Of a DNA stretch of 20,409 nucleotides, positions 7,501-13,609 are shown piece after piece. This stretch comes from an uncultured Pseudomonadaceae bacterium. GTDB taxonomy: Bacteria > Pseudomonadota > Gammaproteobacteria > Pseudomonadales > Pseudomonadaceae. The DNA lies in NCBI GenBank assembly GCA_947630465.1, contig CANRHT010000011.1:1-20409 (forward strand). The letters run 5' to 3'. Numbering within the stretch: the first letter of the stretch is position 1; the number at the start of each line of letters is the position of its first letter. The position numbers and the translations under genes are program-made. The notes under the pieces are model-generated. The model made no database searches and was not told the origin of the DNA. It saw nothing but the letters and a program-made list of their open reading frames with translations.

Positions 7501-8284
7501 TATGCTGCAGATTTTACAGGATTTACAGTTAAGTTTGCTGGCGCAAGGGCGCAATTACGGCTCGGAGTTGCAGGGCTTTTTCACCGTGTTCAGTGACCTT
7601 AATCAACGTATCAGCACGCAAAGTCGCCGCTTAAGTGAAGAGGTGACTGAAGAGTTTGTCCTCGAAGGCATCAGTAAATCCGAAGTGCGGATTCAATCCA
7701 CTATTGATGAATTAGGCTTTTGGCCGCCGCTGAAGCGCTTTAATAAGCTCTATCACGAGTGGAGGCAAAACGATGAACAACTGCCTAACGATAACTATTT
7801 AGATACCTTAAGTGATGTCGCTGACTTGTTACGTCAAGATCAGCAGTTCTCCTTTGAAAGTTTGCTGCGTCTGGAATTGCGCCTTAATGAGGGCGGCACT
7901 GACTTGATTATTCGTAACGATCGCCAGCTGCTGGAGTCCTCCAGTCACGGTATGGCGTATTTGATTCTGTGCAAATACCTGCTGGCCTTTACCCGTTTGC
8001 TGCGCGGTAAGTCACAGGTGATCTTGCATTGGCCCATTGATGAGATCGGCACCTTGGCCTATCACAACGTTGAGAAGTTGTTTAAGGCTTGTGATAACAA
8101 CAATATCTGCATTGTTGGTGCTTTCCCGAATCCAGAATCGGATGTGTTGACCTTGTTTAAACACCGCTATTTAATTGAAAAAGAGTCGCATAAGGGTGCA
8201 TACAGCAAGCTCAAGCGCATTGAGCCAAAAGTCAGCCGCTTAAGTCAACGCCTACAACAGCACCGCGAGGAGATGACGCCATGA
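4592..8284 (+). CDS. SMC-like ATPase of a Wadjet/MksBEFG-type condensin (JetC/MksB-like, 1230 aa)
   Basis: The motor subunit of a predicted DNA-loop-extruding complex. The N-terminal head has a Walker A, GTNASGKTT (residues 30-38). The C-terminal head has a degenerate ABC signature, SSSHGM (1116-1121), and a Walker B, VILHWPIDE, with Asp1150 and Glu1151. Between them lie two long Gln/Glu-rich coiled-coil arms (about 235-530 and 620-980) around a hinge-like globular segment (about 535-615, with LPGWQHSIGKVIREELL). This head-coil-hinge-coil-head layout is that of SMC proteins; the TNICGTNASGKTTLQRLIP start resembles MukB/MksB/JetC rather than Smc, Rad50 or SbcC. The start ATG 4592 fits family N-termini, though the best GGAG (4574-4577) is 14 nt away. 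Its last codons overlap the next gene (ATGA). The whole cassette is probably horizontally acquired; that is inferred from its nature, not from flanking mobility signs. Confidence 0.9.
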   Translation: MPQLLRIIMINGHLQGIIELALDGHTNICGTNASGKTTLQRLIPVFYGERPNTVVPKTRKKFDQFYLPHSNSYLIYEYRRETGTLCQAVLTRKKDDGVSYRFIDAPYSAELYLNAEHQAHSYQEFSAGLRQRGIHSSHRIDTINEYRSIIQNDFSLLTGTLARAESTRLRQVALRYSLVESPHRLRHIEKLVSAVHAKEGKMDTLKTMLAAIFEDEGVALPTTRIKGAQVRDWVQRVRQSRRLSSLKKDSLSLSSQVETLNTTEQALWQLQPLLLSDANQLEQQHADQDAHIKQAQRALSLQQQQYEQQRQDLDDQRSAASSRLNKVEADLNDIEQRHTAFIDADMQGLEHAVNQLPERRAKRDELATHLQLLREAEGGSRQRFESRKLELSEQLNEFVEKISQQQHIIRREEQLLGGQQAEQQRQLEYEHQQQRQTLQEQFQEQRTQLIEQQAEVKARLNAPLLSATEQQNLDSEQARIDGVQLQLTQQNDTVERLREDHEQSKVAQDQHLELIQQQRKVLRSAEQYYQQLKLQQAPLAGSLRHFLQEQLPGWQHSIGKVIREELLERTDLAPTLNAQGLVVTESDHGEPQLFNVCVDLSAIELPAYAQDAQKLEASIEQALAQLRRIEQQIVELETQQKALNSAAQQQQDVLTQARQKRDSYNADLTFAREARQRLVERYQEEQQKRKQALQEQQQQLQTQLESLKAQQKSALQERDSAFNAMLLEYQADWQQALQVLREQIEQHEHNLSAKRRETEQQVQELQSALEQELREQGIDPEKLKDIEQRLKSIRQQVQQAEERKDELDAYRTFMRVDWQQRKPELLAQERLLKQQNLELNEQLAAEKQQFATQKQAAKQVIAGYEKELEQLAQLRVQVLALLKQLEQFPIPSQQVSTEHNSGDCVERIERARSALLEKQQLDVRLNNSMQAFERELLKDAALDFIDMWELQQRDLGLTPTPQARLAAYQDMLQILQDLQLSLLAQGRNYGSELQGFFTVFSDLNQRISTQSRRLSEEVTEEFVLEGISKSEVRIQSTIDELGFWPPLKRFNKLYHEWRQNDEQLPNDNYLDTLSDVADLLRQDQQFSFESLLRLELRLNEGGTDLIIRNDRQLLESSSHGMAYLILCKYLLAFTRLLRGKSQVILHWPIDEIGTLAYHNVEKLFKACDNNNICIVGAFPNPESDVLTLFKHRYLIEKESHKGAYSKLKRIEPKVSRLSQRLQQHREEMTP

Positions 8285-8913
8285 TGATGCAGCACAGCCA
8301 CGTATTGGAGCACTTATTGGCCGGTGCTTTTGTTTGCGAAGTCAGTGACAGCGAAGCGTTTCGCCATCTCAGTCAAGAAGACACGCGTGCGGCTTTTGAT
8401 GCGTATTTACGCCCGCTCAACCGCCGTTTGGCTACAAACCCCGAAGGCACGGTATGGTTTTTAGCATGGCGCGAACTTAACCCAGCGCTGCGTGAGCAGT
8501 TAGCTCAACAGTTTAAAGACACTCTCGATAGCTTAATTCCGATGCTTAAGCTCTTGCAGTTGGCGCAAGATACCTTGGGGCATGAGCAGGTGCTCAGCGC
8601 AGGTGACTTTTTAAATCGTCATGAAATGGCGGCACGAATTGAAAACAACCCCAGCTTGCGTGAGCAACTGCAGGCGCTGGCGCAAACACGTTTTTTTCAA
8701 TCGCAAAGTGAAGATGTGGCTGGGCAACTCAAGCAAGTGTTTGAGCGTTTGCGCGGGCATGGCTATGTGTATCAGCCGCATAAAGACCGCCACCATTATT
8801 TAGTCACAGGCAAAATCGATTACTTAATTGATTTAACCCGTTTTATCCGTGAAGAAGAAAATATTCACATCGACGAAGAGTTGCCGCCCAGCCAACAGGA
8901 TCTGCTGGCATGA
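8281..8913 (+). CDS. MukE/MksE-like accessory (KITE) subunit, JetB-like (210 aa)
   Basis: Assigned as the small winged-helix KITE subunit that in condensins of the MukBEF/MksBEF/Wadjet group binds the kleisin and DNA. Support is its size, its place between SMC and kleisin genes, and its content: an N-terminal helical part with HVLEHLLAGAFVCEVSDSEAF, and a C-terminal segment RLRGHGYVYQPHKDRHHYLVTGKIDYLIDLTRFI (split here: RLRGHGYVYQPHKDRHHYLV about 160-179, then TGKIDYLIDLTRFI) that looks like a winged-helix wing. No catalytic motif is seen. The ATG at 8281 lies 8 nt after GAGGAG (8267-8272); two further in-frame ATGs follow at once. Both ends overlap neighbours by ATGA. Primary-sequence similarity in this family is low, so a structure prediction would be the better test. 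Confidence 0.75.
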   Translation: MMMQHSHVLEHLLAGAFVCEVSDSEAFRHLSQEDTRAAFDAYLRPLNRRLATNPEGTVWFLAWRELNPALREQLAQQFKDTLDSLIPMLKLLQLAQDTLGHEQVLSAGDFLNRHEMAARIENNPSLREQLQALAQTRFFQSQSEDVAGQLKQVFERLRGHGYVYQPHKDRHHYLVTGKIDYLIDLTRFIREEENIHIDEELPPSQQDLLA

Positions 8914-10157
8914 GTGATCTTGAGTACCGTAGCGAAGGGGTTAAGCTGGGGGTTGAGCGCTTAAAACTATTGGGCAAACACAGTGAAGTGTTGATGCAAA
9001 GTTACTATCAAGTGCCCATTGATGAAGGGCGTTTAGGTGGTCGCGCTATTAATCAGCTGTTAGATGCCAATATCTTAAGGCGCAACGATGAAGCCTCGGG
9101 TTTGCAGATGACAGACCCGGTGCGTGATTTGATTGTGCAACTGCTGGCTGACGAAAAACGCCGTAAAGTGAATGCTGATATTGGTGGGTTTTTAACTAAT
9201 ATTCGCACGCTAGTGAACAAAATCTATGGCGCGGAGCAGCAAGCGGATTATCAATACAGCGCTATTTTACAAGCGCAACTCAGCCAAGAAGTGGATGATT
9301 TAAACAGCCGTATTGGTACCGGTATTGATAGTCTGTGGAATCGTCTCAATACCGACTTTGCCTTTGTCGGTAGCGTGCAAGAAAAAATTGAAGAAAACGA
9401 GAAAGCGCACAGCGAAGTGCTGCGCTGGCTCAACGGTCTGGAGCTGATTAACTTTAAAGAGTTGATTGACTTTGCTGGTAATAACGGTGGTTTACGTCAT
9501 ATTTTAGTGCGCCAGTTGCAGCATCAAGTCAGTGGCCATTTCAGTAGTCTGCGCGAAGTGCAAAACCGCCTAAATGAGCTGATGACGCGCTTTCGCCAGC
9601 AACAAGCACGTAATATGTTGGTGCGCGGTATGCTGAACTTTTTTCAGCAACAACCCAACTATCAGCCGAGCAATTATGCGCAGCGCAGTCAAGTGGTGGA
9701 TTTACTCAATCAAGCCGCCAGTCTGCAGCCCGCTGTAGCCATTACTCTGGATCGCCAGCGCGATATTCAGACGATGCAGCAACTGCTGACGCAACTCCCG
9801 GCGCGGACCATGCGTGAAGCTCCAGCGTCGAGCAGCCTGCAAACTTTGGCTGACCAAGAAGATGCAACAGTGGTCGCGCAGCGCCAAGCGTTGCATGAGG
9901 ATGTGGAAACCTTTTACCTGAAAGTGCTCGACCAGCAACGCAACCAAAGTGCTTTGGCGTATTTGGCGCAAGCAGAATTGAACTGGGATCCGGAAATTTG
10001 GGTCTATCAAGTGATTGCTGAATACCAAGGGTTGGCGCGTAGTGAAAAGTCAGCCTTTCATTTGCATTACTGCGAGCACGAGGCAGGGCCTTTTAATCAA
10101 GTCTGGTTGATTGAAGACGTTGAACTGCAATTGCTCAGCGAGGGAGTTTTACGATGA
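8910..10157 (+). CDS. MukF/MksF-like kleisin subunit, JetA-like (415 aa)
   Basis: Assigned as the kleisin that bridges the two SMC heads. The N-terminal 80 residues read as a winged-helix domain (GRLGGRAINQLLDANILRRN then LQMTDPVRDLIVQLL). A long helical middle follows, with coiled-coil-like stretches (residues about 80-275, including FVGSVQEKIEENEKAHSEVL and LREVQNRLNELMTRFRQQQ). The C-terminal part (about 310-415) is mixed and could hold the second winged helix that contacts the SMC head. No enzyme motif is present. At 415 aa it is in the range of MksF/JetA proteins. The start ATG 8910 overlaps the upstream stop (ATGA at 8910-8913); AGGA lies about 10 nt upstream. Identification rests on order, size and predicted fold, so it is less certain than the ATPase and Toprim calls. 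Confidence 0.72.
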   Translation: MSDLEYRSEGVKLGVERLKLLGKHSEVLMQSYYQVPIDEGRLGGRAINQLLDANILRRNDEASGLQMTDPVRDLIVQLLADEKRRKVNADIGGFLTNIRTLVNKIYGAEQQADYQYSAILQAQLSQEVDDLNSRIGTGIDSLWNRLNTDFAFVGSVQEKIEENEKAHSEVLRWLNGLELINFKELIDFAGNNGGLRHILVRQLQHQVSGHFSSLREVQNRLNELMTRFRQQQARNMLVRGMLNFFQQQPNYQPSNYAQRSQVVDLLNQAASLQPAVAITLDRQRDIQTMQQLLTQLPARTMREAPASSSLQTLADQEDATVVAQRQALHEDVETFYLKVLDQQRNQSALAYLAQAELNWDPEIWVYQVIAEYQGLARSEKSAFHLHYCEHEAGPFNQVWLIEDVELQLLSEGVLR

Positions 10158-11062
10158 GTTTAGATTTGTCACCGCGCGTGCGTCAGGTTCTAGCCAATAT
10201 TGAACTTAAGCTGAAGCAAGAGCAGCAGGTTACACGCCCCGCGCAGCAAGACACAATGCAGCAGTTGCAGAGCTGGTGTGAGCGCCATGATGTTGATACG
10301 CAAGGGTGGTTTACTGCTAGAACTGTATTGTTTGATATTCAGGTGCTGCAGCGTATTGAACGCACTTTAAGCGAGTTAAACTTAACCAGTTTGCAGGTTG
10401 ATTTAGCCAACACCAATCGCATCACGCAAAGTGACAGCGGTGACGGTGAGCATAAGACCGCCGGTGATACACCGATGCAGTATCGAGTGCTGATGGCGCA
10501 AGCCAATTGCGGTGCCTATTTCCCCGAGTGGGTGACGCAAGCACCGAGTCAGTGGGTGATGGATATCGACTGGCGCACCTTACAGTTGCATGAATTTAGC
10601 GATTTATTAATTGTGGAAAACCGTGATGTTTTTTATGAGTATTTTGCCCTGCATCCTCAGCGTTATCAGCTGCCGGAGCGCGCATTAAATGCCTTAGTGG
10701 TGTATCGCGGTGATGGTGATGAAAGCAAAGGCTGTAAAGCCTTACGCGAAGCGTGGCTGGCCAGCGCTAAACCGCTGATTTATTTTGGAGACTATGACAG
10801 TGCCGGGCTCAATTTTGCTGTGAATGGCGGCTACACACATATCATGTTGCCGATGCGCGAGTTGTTGCTGGCGCGTGCCAATGCTATTTCACAAGATGCC
10901 AAGCAAATTGATTTAGCGGCCAGCGTCAGCGCTTTTGCTCAGCAGTTACCCGGTAGCGATCCTTTGCGTGAGTTGCTGTTGCACAATACGCTGCAGCAAC
11001 AAGGTCTGCGTCAGCAAGCGTTCAGTGGTGCGTTGCAGGTTTTAGCGATCGCGCGTACTTAA
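10154..11062 (+). CDS. Toprim-domain nuclease subunit, JetD/MksG-like (302 aa)
   Basis: Predicted to cut DNA once the SMC complex has processed a small circular molecule, as JetD does in Wadjet. The C-terminal half carries a Toprim-type metal centre: Glu155 in LLIVENRDVF after a hydrophobic strand, then Asp213 and Asp215 in YFGDYDSAGL. A further acidic motif, YRGDGDE (184-190), lies between them. The N-terminal about 145 residues would be the DNA- or complex-binding arm; the WCERHDVDTQGW region has no motif I recognise. At 302 aa it is clearly shorter than the roughly 400-aa JetD of well studied systems. GGGAG lies 8 nt before the ATG, which overlaps the kleisin stop by ATGA. The acidic residues of the active site are intact, so the enzyme looks functional. 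A distant Toprim alternative such as a topoisomerase VI A-like or OLD-type protein is less likely in this operon. Confidence 0.82.
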   Translation: MSLDLSPRVRQVLANIELKLKQEQQVTRPAQQDTMQQLQSWCERHDVDTQGWFTARTVLFDIQVLQRIERTLSELNLTSLQVDLANTNRITQSDSGDGEHKTAGDTPMQYRVLMAQANCGAYFPEWVTQAPSQWVMDIDWRTLQLHEFSDLLIVENRDVFYEYFALHPQRYQLPERALNALVVYRGDGDESKGCKALREAWLASAKPLIYFGDYDSAGLNFAVNGGYTHIMLPMRELLLARANAISQDAKQIDLAASVSAFAQQLPGSDPLRELLLHNTLQQQGLRQQAFSGALQVLAIART

Positions 11063-11072
11063 GCTGGTACTC

Positions 11073-11120
11073 CGCACCTCAACACGCATGCAACGCGTTG
11101 TGCATTTTCGTTGTGGTGCG
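11073..11120. terminator. Long interrupted hairpin after the Toprim gene
   Basis: CGCACC-T-CAAC (11073-11083) pairs with GTTG-T-GGTGCG (11110-11120), with one T:T mismatch. Inside is a second near-palindrome, ATGCAACGCGTTGTGCAT. It lies between the end of the SMC-Toprim operon and the convergent lipoprotein gene, the place of a shared terminator, but no T run follows on either strand. Confidence 0.5.
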
Positions 11121-11131
11121 TGGTTATATGC

Positions 11132-11554
11132 TTAAGCGCTGGGTACAATATTCAGCTGGCTCAGTAGTGCAGGGGAGCTGGGTTGCTGCTCTAAATTGGG
11201 GTGGTTAAACGGAATGCTTTTACCGGTTTGCTCTTCAATGATTTTTTGCAATTGCGCGGTATCAATCTCACCGTTTTCTTGAATGCTGCGTTGTAAGGCG
11301 TCAGGGGCAATCGCATAACGGCCTGAGGGCAAGTAAATTGCGCCTGTGGCAAAGTCGACCGCAAAAGCTACGAGCCCCGGAATCACCCAAAACAGCAAAC
11401 CGATGCCGTCCATAATTACGACGCCAGGATCAATGCGTGCGCTCGATTGACCGCGGCGTTCTGGGTAAATAATGGTGCCGCAACCGGATAACTCTAAAAT
11501 CAGTAGAGCGCTGAGGGTGCTGGCGACAACAGGTTTTAACAATGACTTACGCAT
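11132..11554 (-). CDS. Small predicted lipoprotein (140 aa)
   Basis: Function unknown. The protein begins MRKSLLKPVVASTLSALLIL and has a lipobox, LSGC, with the modified cysteine at residue 25, so it should be lipid-anchored after signal peptidase II cleavage. The mature part starts CGTIIYPERRGQ, followed by a hydrophobic stretch around MDGIGLLFWVIPGLVAFAVD (about 48-67) and GAIYLP; this combination resembles small conserved Pseudomonas lipoproteins. The remaining 65 residues are hydrophilic. The start ATG 11554 has GAGG 6 nt upstream; an ATG four codons earlier and a much longer frame exist but have no such site. It lies 166 nt downstream of the NYN gene on the same strand. A hairpin (11593-11617) lies in its leader. 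Confidence 0.8.
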   Translation of the reverse strand: MRKSLLKPVVASTLSALLILELSGCGTIIYPERRGQSSARIDPGVVIMDGIGLLFWVIPGLVAFAVDFATGAIYLPSGRYAIAPDALQRSIQENGEIDTAQLQKIIEEQTGKSIPFNHPNLEQQPSSPALLSQLNIVPSA

Positions 11555-11592
11555 AATAGGCCTCATGCAATTGTTTTTAATAAGCAACACTG

Positions 11593-11617
11593 CTCCTTGT
11601 TTTATGCTGACAAGGAG
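11593..11617 (-). promoter_or_regulatory. Hairpin in the leader of the lipoprotein gene
   Basis: CTCCTTGT (11593-11600) and ACAAGGAG (11610-11617) form an 8-bp stem with a 9-nt loop, 39 nt upstream of the lipoprotein start. No T run follows on the minus strand. TATAGT (11632-11627, minus) just upstream could be a -10 box, which would place the hairpin at the very 5' end of the mRNA. Confidence 0.4.
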
Positions 11618-11720
11618 TGGTTGGTAACTATAGAGCGATCTTAACAGCAAAATGTTCCTTAAATCGCGACGTACACGACAAAGTTGCCGGTTCTTCTTGA
11701 GCAATTTAAGTAAACAGCTA

Positions 11721-12200
11721 TCAGCGTCGCAGTAATAAAGAACCTTGGATAGGATGAAACTGCGTGGCCGCGCGAATCAAGGCAAAAGCGGTGTAGTCCG
11801 CTACGCCAAATACTTCTGTGCGCACCTGATAAAGCTCATGCAGGCGCTCCAGTAAAATGGCAAAATCACCATCTCCAGAAGCCAAGATCACAGTGTCGGC
11901 TAAACTGGCGTATTGCATCGCATCGATAGCAATACCCACATCCCAGTCGCCTTTACGACTGCCATCACTGCGCTCGACATAAGGTTTGAGTTTCACTTCA
12001 AAGCCAATCGCACGCAGAATATTTTGAAATTGCCGTTGTTTTTCATCACCGCGTTCAGTGGCGTAAGCAATGGCTTTGACGACTTCGCGACCTGCGCTGA
12101 CCTCGCGCCAGAACTGATTGTAATCAAAGCCCGTCGCAAAGCCTTGGCGCACGGTGTGATAAATATTTTGTACATCAACCAAGATCACGACACGTTGCAT
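11721..12200 (-). CDS. NYN-domain (PIN-like, LabA/DUF88 type) protein, putative RNase (159 aa)
   Basis: A single NYN domain, a PIN-like fold whose characterised members are metal-dependent RNases. The expected acidic centre is visible: Asp9 and Asn12 in VILVDVQNIYH, Asp85, Asp87 and Asp93 in KGDWDVGIAIDAM, and Asp110 with Asp112 in ILASGDGDF. No extra domain is attached; the C-terminal end is short (FHPIQGSLLLRR). The start is ATG 12200 with GGAG 6 nt upstream; a TTG four codons earlier is within the binding site and is rejected. It diverges from the DUF3597 gene and is the first of two minus-strand genes. The RNA target is unknown. It is not obviously part of the SMC cassette, from which it is separated by the lipoprotein gene on the opposite strand. 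Confidence 0.88.
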   Translation of the reverse strand: MQRVVILVDVQNIYHTVRQGFATGFDYNQFWREVSAGREVVKAIAYATERGDEKQRQFQNILRAIGFEVKLKPYVERSDGSRKGDWDVGIAIDAMQYASLADTVILASGDGDFAILLERLHELYQVRTEVFGVADYTAFALIRAATQFHPIQGSLLLRR

Positions 12201-12232
12201 AGCAGGCTCCAATGGATTTAAATATTTATGTC

Positions 12233-12246
12233 ACAGCTAAAGCTGT
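12233..12246. promoter_or_regulatory. Palindrome in the NYN / DUF3597 divergent region
   Basis: ACAGCT-AA-AGCTGT is a perfect 6+2+6 inverted repeat in the 134-nt region between two divergent starts. TATACT (12248-12253) follows directly and TATAGT (12280-12285) lies further on; both are plausible plus-strand -10 boxes, but neither has a good -35. A common operator for both genes is possible. Confidence 0.4.
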
Positions 12247-12334
12247 CTATACTCACAGTGTTGCGCTGGAGAGCAAGTGTATAGTCGTTTTCAGCGTGGA
12301 TATAGACTCAATAAAACCATACAGGAGAATCACC

Positions 12335-12721
12335 ATGGGTTTTTTCAATTCTATTCTGAGTAAGTTAGGGATTGGCAGTGCTGAGGCAGCTACTGAAAAT
12401 CCGGCAGCACCAAGTGCAGCGGTTGAGACTGCGCCAACAGATGCTGCAGCCATTGCTGTGGTTGATGTGGTCGCCCAGTTAGAAGAGCGTGCCGCAGCGA
12501 ACGCGCAAAAACTAAACTGGCGCACTTCAATTGTTGACCTGCTGAAATTGCTGGATATCGATAGCAGCTTTGCTGCGCGTAAAGCGCTAGCGGGCGAATT
12601 GAGTTGCCCGGCAGAGTTGATGGCTGATTCAGCACAGATGAATATGTGGTTGCATAAAACAGTGCTGGCGCGTATTGCGGAAAATGGCGGTAACGTGCCG
12701 GCTGACTTACTCAGCGAGTAG
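12335..12721 (+). CDS. DUF3597-type protein (128 aa)
   Basis: Molecular function unknown. The protein starts MGFFNSILSKLGIG, an amphipathic-looking N-terminus typical of this family. An Ala/Pro-rich linker (about 15-42) follows, then the conserved C-terminal domain (about 43-128): VDVVAQLEERAAANAQKLNW, SIVDLLKLLDIDSSFAARKAL, then QMNMWLHKTVLARIAENGGN and VPADLLSE. The start is ATG 12335, with AGGAG about 8 nt upstream; a longer in-frame extension from 12212 has no binding site and its sequence is unlike the family. It is alone on its strand, divergent from the NYN gene, and followed by a long hairpin (12739-12777). The DUF3597 assignment is from memory of the family pattern. Confidence 0.85.
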   Translation: MGFFNSILSKLGIGSAEAATENPAAPSAAVETAPTDAAAIAVVDVVAQLEERAAANAQKLNWRTSIVDLLKLLDIDSSFAARKALAGELSCPAELMADSAQMNMWLHKTVLARIAENGGNVPADLLSE

Positions 12722-12738
12722 TGCTGTCAGCTGCCAGT

Positions 12739-12777
12739 CACTCGAAGGCGGTGCGCTCTAAAGTGCCGCTTCGGGTG
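12739..12777 (+). terminator. Hairpin after the DUF3597 gene
   Basis: CACTCGAAG-g-CGG (12739-12751, one bulged G) pairs with CCG-CTTCGGGTG (12766-12777), including one G:T pair, for 12 bp. There is no T run, so it may be a transcript 3'-end structure rather than a strong terminator. The 168 nt between it and maf hold an AT-rich stretch (12907-12919) that probably carries the maf promoter. Confidence 0.5.
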
Positions 12778-12945
12778 AGAGTGCAGTGCTCGGCTGGTAT
12801 GACTGCGTGAGCGATGCCGCTGGTAAGTTCGTGTCATGCGAATGCGACTTAAGCGGTATATTGGCCTAAGAATGCCTTGTTAGAGTGCGTTTTTGCTCGT
12901 TTCACGTATTATATTTTATCGACTCAACCACAGGTTTAACCACGT

Positions 12946-13521
12946 ATGACGCTGTATCTCGCCTCCACCTCGCCCAGACGCCGAGAGTTATTAGCGCAAG
13001 TTGATATCGACTTTCAAGTACTCGATATCGCTATCGATGAAAGTAAGCGCAGTAATGAATTGCCTACAGCCTATGTTGAGCGCTTAGCAAAAGAAAAAGC
13101 TGAGGCTGGCTTTAAAGCTGTGCACAGTGATGAGCACGCCATTGTGCTGGCGGCGGATACCATTGTTGTGCTTGAGGATGACATACTGGGTAAACCCAGC
13201 TCTCAAGAGCAAGCCGGGCAAATGCTGCGCGCCTTGTCTGGACGCTCGCATGTGGTGATGACGGCTTTTGCGATTAAAACGGCTAAAGATATTCGTGTGC
13301 AGCGGGTGAATACCACAGTGTTTTTCCGTTCGATCACCAGCAAAGACATTGATTGGTACTGGCGCACGGGCGAGCAACAAGATAAAGCCGGTGGTTATGG
13401 TATCCAAAGCAAAGGCGGTGTGTTTGTTACGGCTATTTCCGGTAGCTATAGTGCTGTAGTGGGTTTGCCGCTGGCTGAAGTCGTCAGTGCTTTACAGCAC
13501 ATGGGTATTCAATCTGAGTAA
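12946..13521 (+). CDS. maf: Maf family nucleotide pyrophosphatase, YhdE type (191 aa)
   Basis: Predicted house-cleaning pyrophosphatase that hydrolyses dTTP/UTP and modified nucleotides to the monophosphate. Family hallmarks are in place: the N-terminal loop LASTSPRRRELL (residues 5-16), Glu32 after it, Asp71 in LAADTIVV, KP at 83-84, and DKAGGYGIQ (146-154) followed by GSYSAVVGLPLAE. Those last two motifs match the YhdE (dTTP/UTP) subfamily more than the YceF (m7GTP) subfamily. This is notable because the Maf normally beside sppA and rluC in P. aeruginosa is, as I recall, the YceF type. The start ATG 12946 has only a weak AGG upstream. It may be the first gene of a maf-rluC-HAD-sppA block; the gap to rluC is 88 nt and holds an inverted repeat. 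Confidence 0.92.
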   Translation: MTLYLASTSPRRRELLAQVDIDFQVLDIAIDESKRSNELPTAYVERLAKEKAEAGFKAVHSDEHAIVLAADTIVVLEDDILGKPSSQEQAGQMLRALSGRSHVVMTAFAIKTAKDIRVQRVNTTVFFRSITSKDIDWYWRTGEQQDKAGGYGIQSKGGVFVTAISGSYSAVVGLPLAEVVSALQHMGIQSE

Positions 13522-13540
13522 AATTTAAACTGCTGTGCCG

Positions 13541-13579
13541 CTGCTGTCGGTAACAATGATTGCAGCGCAGTGACAGCAG
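13541..13579. repeat. Inverted repeat between maf and rluC
   Basis: CTGCTGTC (13541-13548) and GACAGCAG (13572-13579) form an 8-bp inverted repeat with a 23-nt spacer. ACTGCTGT (13530-13537) offers an alternative partner for ACAGCAGT (13574-13581), so two mutually exclusive foldings are possible. It lies 30 nt before the rluC start. Confidence 0.35.
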
Positions 13580-13609
13580 TGATAGTGCTATTTTTAGGCG
13601 TTAAGGTGT

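Noticed and set aside
4343..11131. Mobile-element borders (direct repeats, integrase, tRNA attachment site) around the SMC cassette
   Set aside because: Looked for at both ends and not seen; no transposase or integrase gene is present.
11555..11704. 50-residue N-terminal extension of the lipoprotein
   Set aside because: It would place the signal peptide internally and run through a hairpin; GAGG is well placed for ATG 11554.
12212..12334. N-terminal extension of the DUF3597 protein
   Set aside because: No binding site, unlike the family N-terminus MGFFNSILSKLG, and it covers the divergent promoter region.
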